Source: Halovivax gelatinilyticus
GTDB lineage: Archaea; Halobacteriota; Halobacteria; Halobacteriales; Natrialbaceae
Reading direction: 5' to 3'
NCBI RefSeq assembly: GCF_024300625.1
Contig: NZ_CP101322.1
Span: 819,992-883,991, forward strand
DNA length: 64,000 bases
The notes under the pieces were generated by a model. That model saw nothing but the letters and a program-made list of their open reading frames with translations, was not told the origin of the DNA and did no database searches. Made by a program: the position numbers and the translations under genes. Each line of letters starts with the position of its first letter. Position 1 is the first letter of the stretch. This document shows positions 38,052 through 47,716 of the stretch, one piece after another.

Positions 38052-38863
38052 ATGTCCGATCACCACCTTCCGACGACGCCCTGGACCCGACAGTCGTGGG
38101 CGTTCGCCCGCCGAAACATCCAGCAGACGCTACGAAATCCCGTACTCGTCTTCCTGCTGGTCGGCTGGCCGATTCTCTGGTACGTCCTGACCGTCTCGCT
38201 ATTCGTCGACGACGCGAACGGGCCGGTGAAGGCGGCGATGGGGATGACGTTCGGTCTCTTCGGCGCGTTCACGGTAACCGTCACCATCTTCGCCGGCGAA
38301 TTCGCGCGCGATCTCGACGGCGATCGATACCTCAAGTTGCGCGCGATGGCCGTCTCGCCCACCGCCGATCTCGCCGGTCGCTTCGGCTCGGGAATCGTCC
38401 TCGGGGTGGCTTCCTACGTCGTGACGGTCGCCGCCGCACTGATCCACGGAGCGACGTTCGTCGACCTCGACGCGCGGGCGATCGCGATCGTCGCGTTCAC
38501 GCTGTTGGTGTTCTGTCTGATCGCGATGACGCTCGCGCTGTTGCTCGCCATCGCCATCCCGAAACCCGAGTACATGACGACGATCTCCGTCGTCCTCGTT
38601 CTGTTGGCCTTCTACGTGACCGGCCAGAACGGCGTCGTTCCCCACATGATCGCCGGCGATCGGCCCTCGTGAACGTCCTGCCGAACTCGCTGGCGACGCG
38701 CGTCCAGATCACCGCCTGGATCGGCGCCGCCGACGCCGACTTCATGACGCCGCCCGACGCGCCCGACTCGCTCGCTCACGTCGGCGTCCTCGTCGGCTAC
38801 GCGGTCGTCTTTCTCGCGATATCGGTTCTGGTCGTCAAGCGAGTCGCCTACACACCCGAGTGA
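38052..38863 (+). pseudogene. ABC-2 type permease, broken by a one-base frameshift
   Basis: The 5' part (38052 onward) encodes an ABC-2 permease with membrane helices such as PVLVFLLVGWPILWYVLTV and TTISVVLVLLAFYVTG. That frame stops at 38670-38672 after MIAGDRPS. The other frame from about 38663 continues in register with the family: ALVNVLPNSLATRVQITAW, a last membrane helix (GVLVGYAVVFLAISVLVV) and a stop at 38861-38863. Adding one G in the GATCGG-CCCTC stretch restores a single protein of about 270 residues. There is no slippery heptamer. It is therefore a recent loss-of-function mutation or a base-calling error. The intact ATPase gene follows at once. Confidence 0.8.
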
Positions 38864-38865
38864 TC

Positions 38866-39765
38866 ATGCAATCCAGTTCACCCGAAGCCGACGTACCGAC
38901 CGCCGCCGAGACCGTCCTCGAAACGCGAGGGGTGACGAAAGGGTTCGACGGCGACGCGGTCCTTCGCGGCGTCGATCTATCGGTCTCGTCCGGGGAGATC
39001 GTCGTCCTGATGGGAGCGAACGGGGCCGGGAAATCGCTCCTGCTGTCCTGTCTGGCCGGAAGCGCCACCCCGGACGACGGGACGATCCGCCTCTTCGGTT
39101 CGCTGACGCCCGCGGAGGCGAGACCACGGGTGAGCACGATGATACAGGGCCGAACGGTCGACCCCGACCTCACCGGCCGCGAGAACGTCGCGTTCTATCG
39201 CGATCTATATCCCGTCGAGTTCGGCGATTGGGAGACGCTGGCCGAGCGACTCGAGCTCGAATCGGCGCTCGATCGGCCGGTCGGCACTTACTCGGGCGGA
39301 ATGAAACAAAAACTCGAACTGCTCATCACGCTCAGTGCGGACGCCGACCTCTACGTCCTCGACGAACCCACCTCGGAACTCGACCTCGGCACCCAGCAAA
39401 CGGTGTACGAGGCGCTCAGAGCGCGACGATCGGACGGCAGTACGGTGATACTCGCGAGTCACGCGCCGCTCGACGCCGAGATCGCCGACCGAATCGCCAT
39501 GCTCGCAGAAGGGCAAGTCGTCGCCACGGGAGCCATCGACGACCTCCGGGCAGCGCTCCCGACGGTGGTTCGTACCGACGACCCGACGGCACACACGCGA
39601 CACCTGCTCGGCGGGCGCGCCTTTACGGACGGCGAAGAGATCCGGGGCTTTCTCGATCCGTCGATCGACGGAACCGAGGTGGACGGGGCGCTCGAAGCCG
39701 ACCGTCCGACGAACACCGACGTGTTCAACTACTACTCCCATCTCGCCTCCGAATCTGGGGAGTGA
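38866..39765 (+). CDS. ABC transporter ATP-binding protein (ABC-2 type exporter)
   Basis: A 299-residue ATPase of the DrrA/NosF/CcmA class: Walker A GANGAGKSLLLSCL near 50, a Q-loop at MIQGR, the signature YSGGMKQKLELL near 146 and Walker B DLYVLDEPTSELDLG near 168. The C-terminal 60 residues vary, as in drug or lipid exporters. It starts two bases after the permease stop; a GTG at 38860 overlapping that stop is the alternative start. If the permease is truly broken, this ATPase has lost its membrane partner. The substrate is unknown. Confidence 0.88.
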   Translation: MQSSSPEADVPTAAETVLETRGVTKGFDGDAVLRGVDLSVSSGEIVVLMGANGAGKSLLLSCLAGSATPDDGTIRLFGSLTPAEARPRVSTMIQGRTVDPDLTGRENVAFYRDLYPVEFGDWETLAERLELESALDRPVGTYSGGMKQKLELLITLSADADLYVLDEPTSELDLGTQQTVYEALRARRSDGSTVILASHAPLDAEIADRIAMLAEGQVVATGAIDDLRAALPTVVRTDDPTAHTRHLLGGRAFTDGEEIRGFLDPSIDGTEVDGALEADRPTNTDVFNYYSHLASESGE

Positions 39766-39906
39766 GAGCCGGTTGAAACCAATCGACGCTCGAGTACACG
39801 GTTACAATCGAATCCAACACGACCCCGATTTGAAACGAACGACGGTAGGCGAGACAACGTGTCACTCGGAATAGTTCCCCTCAGCGAACCCACACCCGGT
39901 CGCCAC

Positions 39907-41358
39907 TTACGCCGGAACGGCCTCGCCCCTCGGTTCGAAGGCGACGTTGTCGTCTTCACGATAGGTGATCGTCACCGCCGTCCCGCCGCCGTACGGTTCG
40001 TCGAACGACAACGAGCCGCCGGTGGAGTGGACGATCCAGTTGACCAGCCAGAGGCCGAGGCCCGAGCTGTGTGCGAGCGGGGTCTCTTCGCCGTCGAGAA
40101 CGGCCTGTCGATCGGATTCGGGAATACCTGGTCCGTCGTCGGTGACGGTAAACTCGACCCGGGAGTGCTCGTCTACGGCCGTGGAACTGACGGCCACTTC
40201 GACGGTCGGTTCGGGATCGGTGGCGTGTTCGATCGCGTTGTCGACCAGTTCGTCGAGCGCGTCGGTTACGCGCGAGTCGACGTCGGGTAAGCCGGATTCC
40301 TGAACGTGCGAGCGAATCGACGCGTCGGGATAGGCCGCGGTCGCTCGATCGACGACCGATCTGACCGCCTCCGACGGGGCGACCGCGTACACCTCGCCGT
40401 GGCGGTCGATCGTCCGCTCGACGCCGCGCGCTTTGTCCGCGGTCGCGAGGAGGTCGTCGATCTCCTCGCGTATCGGTTCGACGTGGCTCGCTTCGAGCGA
40501 CGGGGCCTGGTCGGCCAGCAGGTTCGCGTGGCCCTGGATGACCGTAAACGTGTTACGCAGGTTGTGTCTGAGGACGCGATTTAGCACCTGAATGCGTTGC
40601 TCGCGCTGGCGCTGGACCGAAACGTCCCTGACGACGAGGACGTTTCCGGACCCGACGGTTGAAGACGTGACCTCCTTGGGAAACGTCGTTCCGTCGGCTC
40701 TGCGTCCGGTGAGCCGGCCGCGCCAGAACGAGTGTTCCGAGAGCGCCGGAATGATTTCGCGCTCGATCGTTCCGAGCGCGTCGTTCGTGTAGAGCTGGTG
40801 CCAGGGCTCACCCTCCAGCTGAACCGGGTCGTGAAAGCCGTAGAGTTCGGCGTAGGCGTCGTTGACGTAGACGTGATCGCCATCTTCGATGATGGCGACG
40901 CCATCCATCGAGCTATCTATCGCGCGCGATAGGCGCACCGTCTGGCGGTGTTTCGCTACCAGCGAGGTGTAATTGTGTCCGATCACGGCGCCGACCCCGC
41001 CGCCGATACTCCAGCCGAGCAATCCCATCTGGAGCGGGGCCGCCGCCTGGGGCATGCGCATCTCGGCGAGTAACACGGCCCAGCCTGCAATCAGCGCCCC
41101 GATCGCGGCGCCGACGAGGGCCCCAGCGGCGACGAGCGTCGACCGGCGCGGCGAGCTGTCAGCCAACCGACCGCGAACGCCGTCCCAGACGAGCGCGACG
41201 CCGACGACCAGCATGAACAACACCTCCAGGAGGAGTTGCGAGAGGTCACCGCCGCGCCCGAGTGCGTAGCTCACCGCGACCGCGAGAAAGAGCACGCCGA
41301 CTAGCGCCACCGCGTTCTGTCGGACGATCGAAGGGAGACGTCGGCCAGCGACGGACAT
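39907..41358 (-). CDS. Membrane-bound PAS histidine kinase
   Basis: A 483-residue sensor kinase. Four N-terminal membrane helices occupy about residues 10-128 (for example ALVGVLFLAVAVSYALG and GALVGAAIGALIAGW). A PAS domain with associated C-terminal motif spans about 140-260 (DSSMDGVAIIEDGDHVYVND). The HisKA box is near 270 (LNRVLRHNLRNTFTVIQGH), and the HATPase domain has ELVDNAIEHA, DDGPGIP and SSGLGLWLVNW. The ATG at 41358 places the helices at the N-terminus; the frame is open upstream to 41514 without homology. Orphan kinase with no adjacent response regulator. Confidence 0.87.
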   Translation of the reverse strand: MSVAGRRLPSIVRQNAVALVGVLFLAVAVSYALGRGGDLSQLLLEVLFMLVVGVALVWDGVRGRLADSSPRRSTLVAAGALVGAAIGALIAGWAVLLAEMRMPQAAAPLQMGLLGWSIGGGVGAVIGHNYTSLVAKHRQTVRLSRAIDSSMDGVAIIEDGDHVYVNDAYAELYGFHDPVQLEGEPWHQLYTNDALGTIEREIIPALSEHSFWRGRLTGRRADGTTFPKEVTSSTVGSGNVLVVRDVSVQRQREQRIQVLNRVLRHNLRNTFTVIQGHANLLADQAPSLEASHVEPIREEIDDLLATADKARGVERTIDRHGEVYAVAPSEAVRSVVDRATAAYPDASIRSHVQESGLPDVDSRVTDALDELVDNAIEHATDPEPTVEVAVSSTAVDEHSRVEFTVTDDGPGIPESDRQAVLDGEETPLAHSSGLGLWLVNWIVHSTGGSLSFDEPYGGGTAVTITYREDDNVAFEPRGEAVPA

Positions 41359-41512
41359 CGTAGTGGACGAGACGGAATTTCGAGCCAGCCCGTATAACTG
41401 ATGTGGCCGGTTATCACCCCTGGCGTGGCGCCCACCTTCGTACGTGAACACGTCGCCTGGCGTCGGTCTGCCCGCCCCAAGGATCATTGTGCCGTCCGAC
41501 GGAGTATCGACC

Positions 41513-42553
41513 ATGACGACCGTCTACCTCGCCACGGAGGATCGCGTCCTGCGCGTCGACGACTCAGGAAGATCGAACGCGGACGATACTGGATCGGGCC
41601 GAGCTCAGGTCGTCTCGACATCCCTCGAAGCCGGCCGGCTACAGTGTCTCGCGTACGCGGACGGAACGGTATACGTCGGCACGTTCGACGACGGCTGTCT
41701 CCGGGCGACCGACGCGGCGGGGACGTCGTTCGAAGACTCGGCGTTCGATCGACTCGACGTCGGCGGGGGCGATCCGGTGACGGCCCTGTCGGTCTCGCCC
41801 CACGATTCGTCGACGATCTATGCCGGGACGGAACCGAGCCGACTCTACCGGTCGACCGACGGCGGCGACACCTGGACCCACCTCGACGGGATCACCAACC
41901 TGCCATCCGAACCGGAGTGGTTCTTCCCGCCGCGGCCAGAGACACACCACGTCCGGTGGATCTGCGTCGACCCGTTCGACCCGGATCGGCTCTACGTCGG
42001 CATCGAAGCCGGCGCGTTCGTCCTGAGTACCGACGGCGGCGACACCTGGCGCGGGCGCCCGGAGGGGTCGCGCCGTGACAACCACAGCCTGGAGACGCAC
42101 GCCGACCGCGAGGGACTCGTCTACGCCGCCGCCGGCGACGGCTTCGCCAGATCGATCGACGGCGGCGAGACGTGGCACCATCCGCAGGTCGGACTCGACC
42201 ACCGCTACTGCTGGTCGATCGTCGCCGATCCGAGTGACCCCGGGCGCGTTCTCGTATCGAGCGCCTCCGGCGCGTCTAGCGCCCACCGTCCCCCATCGGC
42301 CGACGCCCACGTCTACCGGCTCGACGGCGAATCCGCCTGGGAACGCCTCGACGATCGCGGCCTTCCCACGGGCGACGGCGTCGTCAGGAGCGTCTTCGCG
42401 ACGGGCCGGACGGCCGGCGTGGTCTACGGCGCGAACAACCGCGGACTGTACCGATCCGACGACTTCGGCGATAGCTGGGAACGGCTGGCGATCGAGTGGG
42501 ACGACGCGCTGGAACGGCAGGTTCCCCGCGGGATGGTCGTCGCGGAGACGTGA
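41513..42553 (+). CDS. BNR/Asp-box beta-propeller protein
   Basis: A 346-residue protein made of beta-propeller blades with Asp-box motifs: STDGGDTWTH, STDGGDTWRG, SIDGGETWHH and SDDFGDSWER. These occur in sialidases, sortilin and photosystem-assembly factors of the YCF48 kind. The sialidase arginines and active-site acids are not obvious and there is no signal peptide, so a cytoplasmic binding scaffold is more likely than a glycosidase. The ATG at 41513 begins the first strand (MTTVYLATEDRVLRV). It is convergent to the membrane protein at 42558. Confidence 0.8.
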   Translation: MTTVYLATEDRVLRVDDSGRSNADDTGSGRAQVVSTSLEAGRLQCLAYADGTVYVGTFDDGCLRATDAAGTSFEDSAFDRLDVGGGDPVTALSVSPHDSSTIYAGTEPSRLYRSTDGGDTWTHLDGITNLPSEPEWFFPPRPETHHVRWICVDPFDPDRLYVGIEAGAFVLSTDGGDTWRGRPEGSRRDNHSLETHADREGLVYAAAGDGFARSIDGGETWHHPQVGLDHRYCWSIVADPSDPGRVLVSSASGASSAHRPPSADAHVYRLDGESAWERLDDRGLPTGDGVVRSVFATGRTAGVVYGANNRGLYRSDDFGDSWERLAIEWDDALERQVPRGMVVAET

Positions 42554-42557
42554 CGGG

Positions 42558-43358
42558 TCAGGGGAGTTCGTCGAGTACCACCGTCAGGACCACCGCGTGG
42601 AACGTCCCGACGACGAGGAAGGAGGTTGCCGTCCCCGCGTACGGGATCCCGGAGAGAAGCGTCACCCCGAGCGCGAACAGTACCACGAGCCCCGCCATCG
42701 ACCATCCGTGACCGCGCGTCCGTGCGACGCTCTCTCCGAGCGCCGATACCGGCGAGCGACCGGCGACGACGAGCGCCGGTGTGAGGAGTCCCCAGACGAA
42801 TACGACGATGGTGGCCAGAACCGCGCCGATGCCGACGAGTATCCCGATCTCGCCGAGCCCGCCGAAGACGAACGCAGCGCGTGCGTAGAGGTCGATACCG
42901 ACCACGAGTCCCAGATAGGCGACGAACGCTCGCGGGGTGACCGACCGCCCGAGCGCCCGGCCGATGGTGTAGACGCCGGCTAATGCGACCGAGACGTAGA
43001 CGAGGACCTCGATACCGACCGTCCAGAGCAGATACTCGGGGTGGAGGTCGACCAGCGAGCCGAACAGCCGCTCCGTTCCCGGTCGGCCGGCCGGAACCCA
43101 CGAAACGTCGATCTGGAGGTGGCCACTCTCGAGCGCGCGAGATTCGTCGACCGGAATCCGATCTCGCAGACGGAACTGATCGACGACGGTCAGCCAGACG
43201 CCGACGATCACAAAGGGGACGAACAGTAGCGGATCGTGCTGGAGTTTACCCACCGCCCGTCCGATCGCGAACCTCGCGAGCGCGTCTCGACTCGCTGATC
43301 GACCCGCGGCGTCGTCGTTCGAATCGGGTTCGCCGTCGGAGGAGTCCGGTTCGCTCAT
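42558..43358 (-). CDS. Multi-pass membrane protein, unknown function
   Basis: A 266-residue protein with an acidic N-terminal tail (SEPDSSDGEPDSNDDA) and about six hydrophobic helices (for example LLFVPFVIVGVWLTVV, LVGIGAVLATIVVFVWGLL and MAGLVVLFALGVTLLSGI). The general pattern is that of haloarchaeal DUF-type membrane proteins related to DUF4013 or DUF975, but I do not recognise a specific family. Its ATG overlaps the stop of the PQQ-propeller gene by four bases, so the two form an operon and may work together at the membrane. Confidence 0.75.
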   Translation of the reverse strand: MSEPDSSDGEPDSNDDAAGRSASRDALARFAIGRAVGKLQHDPLLFVPFVIVGVWLTVVDQFRLRDRIPVDESRALESGHLQIDVSWVPAGRPGTERLFGSLVDLHPEYLLWTVGIEVLVYVSVALAGVYTIGRALGRSVTPRAFVAYLGLVVGIDLYARAAFVFGGLGEIGILVGIGAVLATIVVFVWGLLTPALVVAGRSPVSALGESVARTRGHGWSMAGLVVLFALGVTLLSGIPYAGTATSFLVVGTFHAVVLTVVLDELP

Positions 43359-44572
43359 CGTTCCTCCAGAGCGATCACCGTCTCATGACCCGCGACGTAC
43401 AGGACGTCGTCGCCGACGATCGGCTGTGCCGGACTGTAAATCGTCTCCACCGTCCAGCGCTCCTCACCGGTTTCGAGGTCGAAGGCGACGACCTCCGGGA
43501 GCCAGTCGTAGGCGACGTACACGACGTCGTCGGCGACGACCGGATCCACCTGCGGGCCGTACTCGGTCGTCCATATCGAGTCACCGGTCTCCAGATCGAG
43601 ACCGAGGAGGTGGCCGTCGCCGTCGGAGATGACGACGGTGCCGTCGGCGACGGCGGCCGCACCGCCGGTCGCGTTCCCACCGTGCTCGTACGTCCAGATC
43701 GCCTCACCCTCGTCGACGAGGGCCACGGCACCCCTCGCCGGGACGACGACGCCCGAACCGGTCGCCGTCGGTGGACGAAGATCCCAGATCGGATCGGCCT
43801 GCTCCCACTCCCACAGCAACTCGCCTGACGCCGCGTCTACGGCGTGTACCGATCGAAGACTCGTCGCGAGGTAGACGATCCCGTCGCGGACGACGGGGCG
43901 GTGTGCGGGCGAAACGAACGGATCCTCCGATGTGTACTCCCAGCGGACGCGGCCGTCGTTCGCATCCACCGCGACGAGTCGATCCGCGGTCGCGTCCGCC
44001 ACGAAAACGACGTCATCGACGGCGACCGGGTCGAACGCTTCACGACCGTGGTCGAAAAGCGAGTCCGACTCGGACGGCAGGGCGCGCCAGCGTTCGAACC
44101 CGAACGAGACGTCCTCCGTCCCGAATCCGCCGCTGGTGCTTAGCCCAGAGAGACCGTCTGCATTGGCGACAGCGAGCGTGTCGGTCCGATAGACGTCGGT
44201 TTCGGCGCGCGCCGGGGACGATCGGAACGATCCACCCCGCGCGAACCGCCGTTCTCCGGTGCGGGCATCGAACGCGACGACCGAATCGTGGCCCGTGACG
44301 AACAGCGTCTCGCCGAGCAGGATCGGCGTCATCGGTCGGCGGTCGGGCAGATCCGCCTCCCACGCCACCGTCGGCTTCGTTTTCGGCCCCACCGCCGCAG
44401 GATTGTATCCCGTCCCCGCCGCGTCGTATCTGGACACCGGCCAGTCGTACGGGGTCGATTCCAGCGCGTCGGGCGCCACCGGACGATGGTCAACTGAACG
44501 GGTGAGGCCGACGGCGGTGGCGGCGGCGGTCCCGACCCCAACGCTGGCGAGGAGGGCGCGTCTGGAGGGCAT
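43355..44572 (-). CDS. PQQ-like beta-propeller repeat protein, exported
   Basis: A 405-residue protein with a Tat-like N-terminus (PSRRALLASVGVGTAAATA) and repeated PQQ/BamB-type blades with the pattern VVAFDARTGERRF, LVAVDANDGRVRWEYTS and LLGLDLETGDSIWTTEYG. The repeats indicate a seven- or eight-bladed propeller outside the membrane. PQQ-binding residues are not evident, so it is more likely a structural or binding protein like BamB than a dehydrogenase. It is the first gene of an operon with the downstream membrane protein. Confidence 0.83.
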   Translation of the reverse strand: MPSRRALLASVGVGTAAATAVGLTRSVDHRPVAPDALESTPYDWPVSRYDAAGTGYNPAAVGPKTKPTVAWEADLPDRRPMTPILLGETLFVTGHDSVVAFDARTGERRFARGGSFRSSPARAETDVYRTDTLAVANADGLSGLSTSGGFGTEDVSFGFERWRALPSESDSLFDHGREAFDPVAVDDVVFVADATADRLVAVDANDGRVRWEYTSEDPFVSPAHRPVVRDGIVYLATSLRSVHAVDAASGELLWEWEQADPIWDLRPPTATGSGVVVPARGAVALVDEGEAIWTYEHGGNATGGAAAVADGTVVISDGDGHLLGLDLETGDSIWTTEYGPQVDPVVADDVVYVAYDWLPEVVAFDLETGEERWTVETIYSPAQPIVGDDVLYVAGHETVIALEER

Positions 44573-44738
44573 TATTCGACGGTTGGGAGGTGTCGTACAA
44601 ATAGCTGTTCGTCGGCGATCACGTTCGTACGGGGCCGACTACCGACGAGAGCGTGGTCTCGAACTCGGTTACGCGGGGTGAGCGGTTCGAAATCCTTTTA
44701 GCGCCGACACGGGGATAGTAGGGTAACTGAGTGATATC

Positions 44739-45056
44739 ATGGACGTCGACATCATCGAGGAAGTCGAGAATCCGATGTTGCATCGTACGGACGTTACGTT
44801 CGAACTACACCACGACGACGCGACCCCCTCGCGACTGCAAGTGCGCGATAGCCTCGCTGCGAAGCTGAACAAGGACGCGAACGAGGTCGTCGTTCGCAAG
44901 CTGGACACCAAATTCGGCATGCGAAAGACGGTCGGCACGGCGAAGGTCTACGAGACCGCCGAGGCCGCCACGGATGTCGAACAGGACCACATGCTCGATC
45001 GTAACAAGATCGGCGCCGACGCCGAGGGAGAAGAACCCGAGCCGGAGGAAGCCTGA
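44739..45056 (+). CDS. rps24e: Ribosomal protein S24e
   Basis: A 105-residue small-subunit ribosomal protein: [19 protein letters not shown] at the N-terminus and the family motif [23 protein letters not shown]. The C-terminal acidic tail ([11 protein letters not shown]) is a haloarchaeal addition. AATCCTTTTA at about 44689-44698 is a likely TATA-like promoter. It is followed one base later by rps27ae and then by kae1-bud32, a conserved archaeal gene order. Confidence 0.96.
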   Translation: MDVDIIEEVENPMLHRTDVTFELHHDDATPSRLQVRDSLAAKLNKDANEVVVRKLDTKFGMRKTVGTAKVYETAEAATDVEQDHMLDRNKIGADAEGEEPEPEEA

Positions 45057-45057
45057 T

Positions 45058-45192
45058 ATGGCACACTACGAACTCTACGACGACGACGGCAGCGTCGATC
45101 GCGAACAGTGTCCCCGCTGTGGCGACGCCTTCCTCGCCGACCACGGCGACCGCACCCACTGCGGCAAGTGCGGCTACACCGAGTGGGAGTAA
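45058..45192 (+). CDS. rps27ae: Ribosomal protein S27ae
   Basis: A 44-residue zinc-ribbon ribosomal protein with two knuckles, CPRCGDAF and [10 protein letters not shown]. The C-terminal CGYTEWE is diagnostic. It starts two bases after the S24e stop codon begins its spacer, so the two are co-transcribed. The longer open frame upstream overlaps rps24e in another frame and is not coding. Confidence 0.95.
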   Translation: MAHYELYDDDGSVDREQCPRCGDAFLADHGDRTHCGKCGYTEWE

Positions 45193-45246
45193 GCGCGATG
45201 CTCCGAGCGCGAGCGAGGAGCATCGTCGAAACGCGAACCGAGACCG

Positions 45247-46914
45247 GTGTCACCCGTGAGTCGTGAGCTTCGCGTCCTCGGAATCGAGGGCACGGCCTGG
45301 GCGGCCAGCGCCGCCGTCTACGATTGCGCGACCGATTCTACGTTCATAGAGAGCGACGCCTACCAGCCCGAAAGCGGCGGCATTCACCCCCGCGAGGCCG
45401 CAGAGCACATGCACGACGCGATTCCCAGGGTGGTAGAGCGTGCGCTCGCGTACGCGCGAGAGCTCGCAACGGACGACCCCTCGACGGACGCGCCGGTCGA
45501 CGCCGTCGCGTTCTCGCGCGGTCCGGGCCTCGGGCCCTGTCTGCGAATCGTCGCGACGGCCGCCAGAGCGCTCGCCCAGACGCTCTCGGTCCCGCTGGTC
45601 GGCGTCAACCACATGGTCGCCCACCTGGAGATCGGCCGCCACGCCGCCGACTTCGACGATCCGGTCTGTCTGAACGCGAGCGGGGCGAACGCCCACCTGC
45701 TCGCCTACCGAAACGGCCGCTACCGCGTCCTCGGCGAGACGATGGACACCGGCGTCGGCAACGCGATCGATAAGTTCACCCGACACGTCGGCTGGTCTCA
45801 CCCCGGCGGCCCGAAAGTCGAGGCGGCCGCAACGGACGGCGAGTACGTCGAGCTACCCTACGTCGTCAAGGGAATGGACTTCTCGTTTTCGGGAATTATG
45901 TCGGCGGCGAAGGCCGCCTACGACGACGGGACGCCCATCGAGGACGTCTGCTTCTCGCTTCAGGAGACCATCTTCGCAATGCTGACGGAGGTCTCAGAGC
46001 GAGCCCTGTCGCTGACGGGAAGCGACGAACTCGTCCTCGGCGGGGGCGTGGGCCAGAACGTCCGGCTCCGGGAGATGCTCGCGACGATGTGTGACGAACG
46101 GGACGCCGCGTTTTTCGCGCCCGAGTCGACATTCCTCCGGGACAACGCCGGCATGATCGCCGTGTTGGGCGCGAAGATGTACGAAGCCGGCCAGACGCTC
46201 CCGATCGAGCAGTCGCGAGTGGATCCGGATTTCCGCCCGGACGAGGTGGACGTAACCTGGCGCCAGGGGGACGGACGGCCCTCCAGCGAGCCGGAACCGG
46301 CCGAACGGGTCGTTGACGGCGCCGAGGCCGTCGTGACGGTCGACCGCGAGGCCGGACGCGTCACGAAACGACGCGTGGCGAAACCCTACCGTCACCCCGC
46401 CCTCGACGAGCGACTTCGCCGGGAGCGGACGGCGATCGAAGCGCGACTGACGAGCCAGGCCCGACGCGTCGGCGTGCCGACGCCGGTCATCGCGGACGTC
46501 GACCCCTACGCCGGAACGATCGAATTCGAATTCGTCGGGGAGCGCGATCTGCGCGACGGGCTCACCGTCGACCGCGTCCGCGACGTGGGCCGGCACCTGG
46601 CGGCGATCCACGACGCCGGCTTCGTCCACGGCGATCCGACGACGCGAAACGTCCGCGTCGACGGAGACGCCGAGGTCGGCGAAATCACGTCGGATCGCAC
46701 CTCTCTCATCGACTTCGGCCTGGGCTATCACACCGACCACGTCGAAGATTACGCGATGGATCTGCACGTCTTCGACCAGAGCCTCGTGGGGACGGCGAGC
46801 GAGCCCGAACCCCTCCGCGAGGCGTTTCTCGAAGCTTATCGCGCGGCCGGCTCGGAGACGGTACTGGATCGGCTCCGCGAGGTCGAGGGCCGCGGCCGCT
46901 ACGTCGGCGGGTGA
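45247..46914 (+). CDS. Fused tRNA t6A protein Kae1 and kinase Bud32
   Basis: A 555-residue fusion. Residues 1-330 are Kae1, the enzyme that transfers threonylcarbamoyl to A37 of ANN-decoding tRNAs (RVLGIEGTAWAASAA, AFSRGPGLGPCLRI; metal-binding His near 122 and 126 in NHMVAHLEIGRH; LGGGVGQNVRL). Residues from about 345 are the Bud32 kinase/ATPase (KPYRHPALDERLRRERT; GFVHGDPTTRNVRVD catalytic loop; LIDFGLGYHT metal loop). Together they make two of the KEOPS subunits. The start is GTG at 45247, or GTG at 45256. It follows rps24e-rps27ae, as in many archaea. Confidence 0.96.
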   Translation: MSPVSRELRVLGIEGTAWAASAAVYDCATDSTFIESDAYQPESGGIHPREAAEHMHDAIPRVVERALAYARELATDDPSTDAPVDAVAFSRGPGLGPCLRIVATAARALAQTLSVPLVGVNHMVAHLEIGRHAADFDDPVCLNASGANAHLLAYRNGRYRVLGETMDTGVGNAIDKFTRHVGWSHPGGPKVEAAATDGEYVELPYVVKGMDFSFSGIMSAAKAAYDDGTPIEDVCFSLQETIFAMLTEVSERALSLTGSDELVLGGGVGQNVRLREMLATMCDERDAAFFAPESTFLRDNAGMIAVLGAKMYEAGQTLPIEQSRVDPDFRPDEVDVTWRQGDGRPSSEPEPAERVVDGAEAVVTVDREAGRVTKRRVAKPYRHPALDERLRRERTAIEARLTSQARRVGVPTPVIADVDPYAGTIEFEFVGERDLRDGLTVDRVRDVGRHLAAIHDAGFVHGDPTTRNVRVDGDAEVGEITSDRTSLIDFGLGYHTDHVEDYAMDLHVFDQSLVGTASEPEPLREAFLEAYRAAGSETVLDRLREVEGRGRYVGG

Positions 46915-47010
46915 GCCCTCGAATCGACCGAGTCGCGATCGGGGCGTCTCCGCTCGCGTGCGTCGCGCCGGCACACAATACTCTTGACACCCGGGGTCGT
47001 AACGGACAGT

Positions 47011-47289
47011 ATGGCAGACAAACCGACTTCCGGAGAGATTCTCGGGATTCCGTACAACTTCGATCGACCGAGCATCGGGCGCATGCTCTCGTCGTACTGG
47101 CAGCCGGGCAAGGGGATGCTCGTCGAGAAGCCGTTCGGCGTCGGCTACACGCTCAATCTCGCCAACTGGCGCTCGTGGCTGGTCGTCGGCGTCGCCGCCG
47201 TCTTGCTCTGGCAGGAGAGTACCGACACCGGCGCCGACGAGACGGAAGACTCGGGCGAGCCGGTCGAAGTACTCGTCGACGACGAGTGA
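47011..47289 (+). CDS. DUF5808-like small membrane protein
   Basis: A 92-residue haloarchaeal protein. The first 60 residues (SGEILGIPYNFDRPSIGRML ... QPGKGMLVEKPFGVGYTLN) match the DUF5808 pattern, followed by one membrane-like helix (WRSWLVVGVAAVLLW) and an acidic tail. The function is unknown. The ATG at 47011 is 18-30 bases downstream of an ACAATACTCTTGAC stretch that may contain the promoter. Confidence 0.8.
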   Translation: MADKPTSGEILGIPYNFDRPSIGRMLSSYWQPGKGMLVEKPFGVGYTLNLANWRSWLVVGVAAVLLWQESTDTGADETEDSGEPVEVLVDDE

Positions 47290-47391
47290 GCATCGGACTG
47301 GACGAGCGTTGATTTTTCGAGTTCGGTTCTATCGGAGTCGTCTCCCGGCGGACCGAGAACGGCCGTCGGGTCGATAGTCACCGACCAGTCG

Positions 47392-47580
47392 CTACCGGAT
47401 CGGCCGTTCGCCGTCCTCGCAGAGTTCGAGCATCCCGATCCCGGCGAGACAGTCGAGACAGATGGTGCGCTGGACGTCCCGGAACCGATGGACGACGTCG
47501 CGTCGGTGGGTCGCAGAGAGGCGGACTCGGCCGCCACGACGCGTGCCACCGCAGCGATAGCAGGCCGACCCGTCGGTCAT
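47392..47580 (-). CDS. Small zinc-finger protein
   Basis: A 62-residue protein with two CxxC knuckles, CYRCGGT near residue 7 and CLDCLAG near 41, spaced as in a zinc ribbon, plus one more cysteine near 53. Small zinc-finger proteins of this kind are abundant in haloarchaea and often affect gene expression, but this one is not assigned. The sequence between the knuckles is basic (RRGGRVRLSATHRRDVVHRF), which suits nucleic-acid binding. Confidence 0.7.
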   Translation of the reverse strand: MTDGSACYRCGGTRRGGRVRLSATHRRDVVHRFRDVQRTICLDCLAGIGMLELCEDGERPIR

Positions 47581-47687
47581 CCACCGACCACCCCATCGAT
47601 CGAAGAATCCAAGCTACAGCCGGATCGGAGCTGACGCTGGCGATACCACAGACGTGCGAGAGCTTTTTGTCCCGGTGGTTTGTACGC

Positions 47688-47695
47688 AATTATGG
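47688..47695 (+). promoter_or_regulatory. TATA-like box of the predicted RNA gene
   Basis: AATTATGG lies 22-29 bases before the first base of the closing stem of the predicted RNA. This is the expected spacing for an archaeal TATA box and RNA start. No open reading frame begins at this distance. Confidence 0.5.
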
Positions 47696-47716
47696 CGACT
47701 AAATCCGCTTCGGGTT

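Noticed and set aside
38655-38672. Programmed -1 frameshifting in the ABC-2 permease
   Set aside because: No slippery heptamer or downstream pseudoknot is evident, and a single missing base explains the break more simply.
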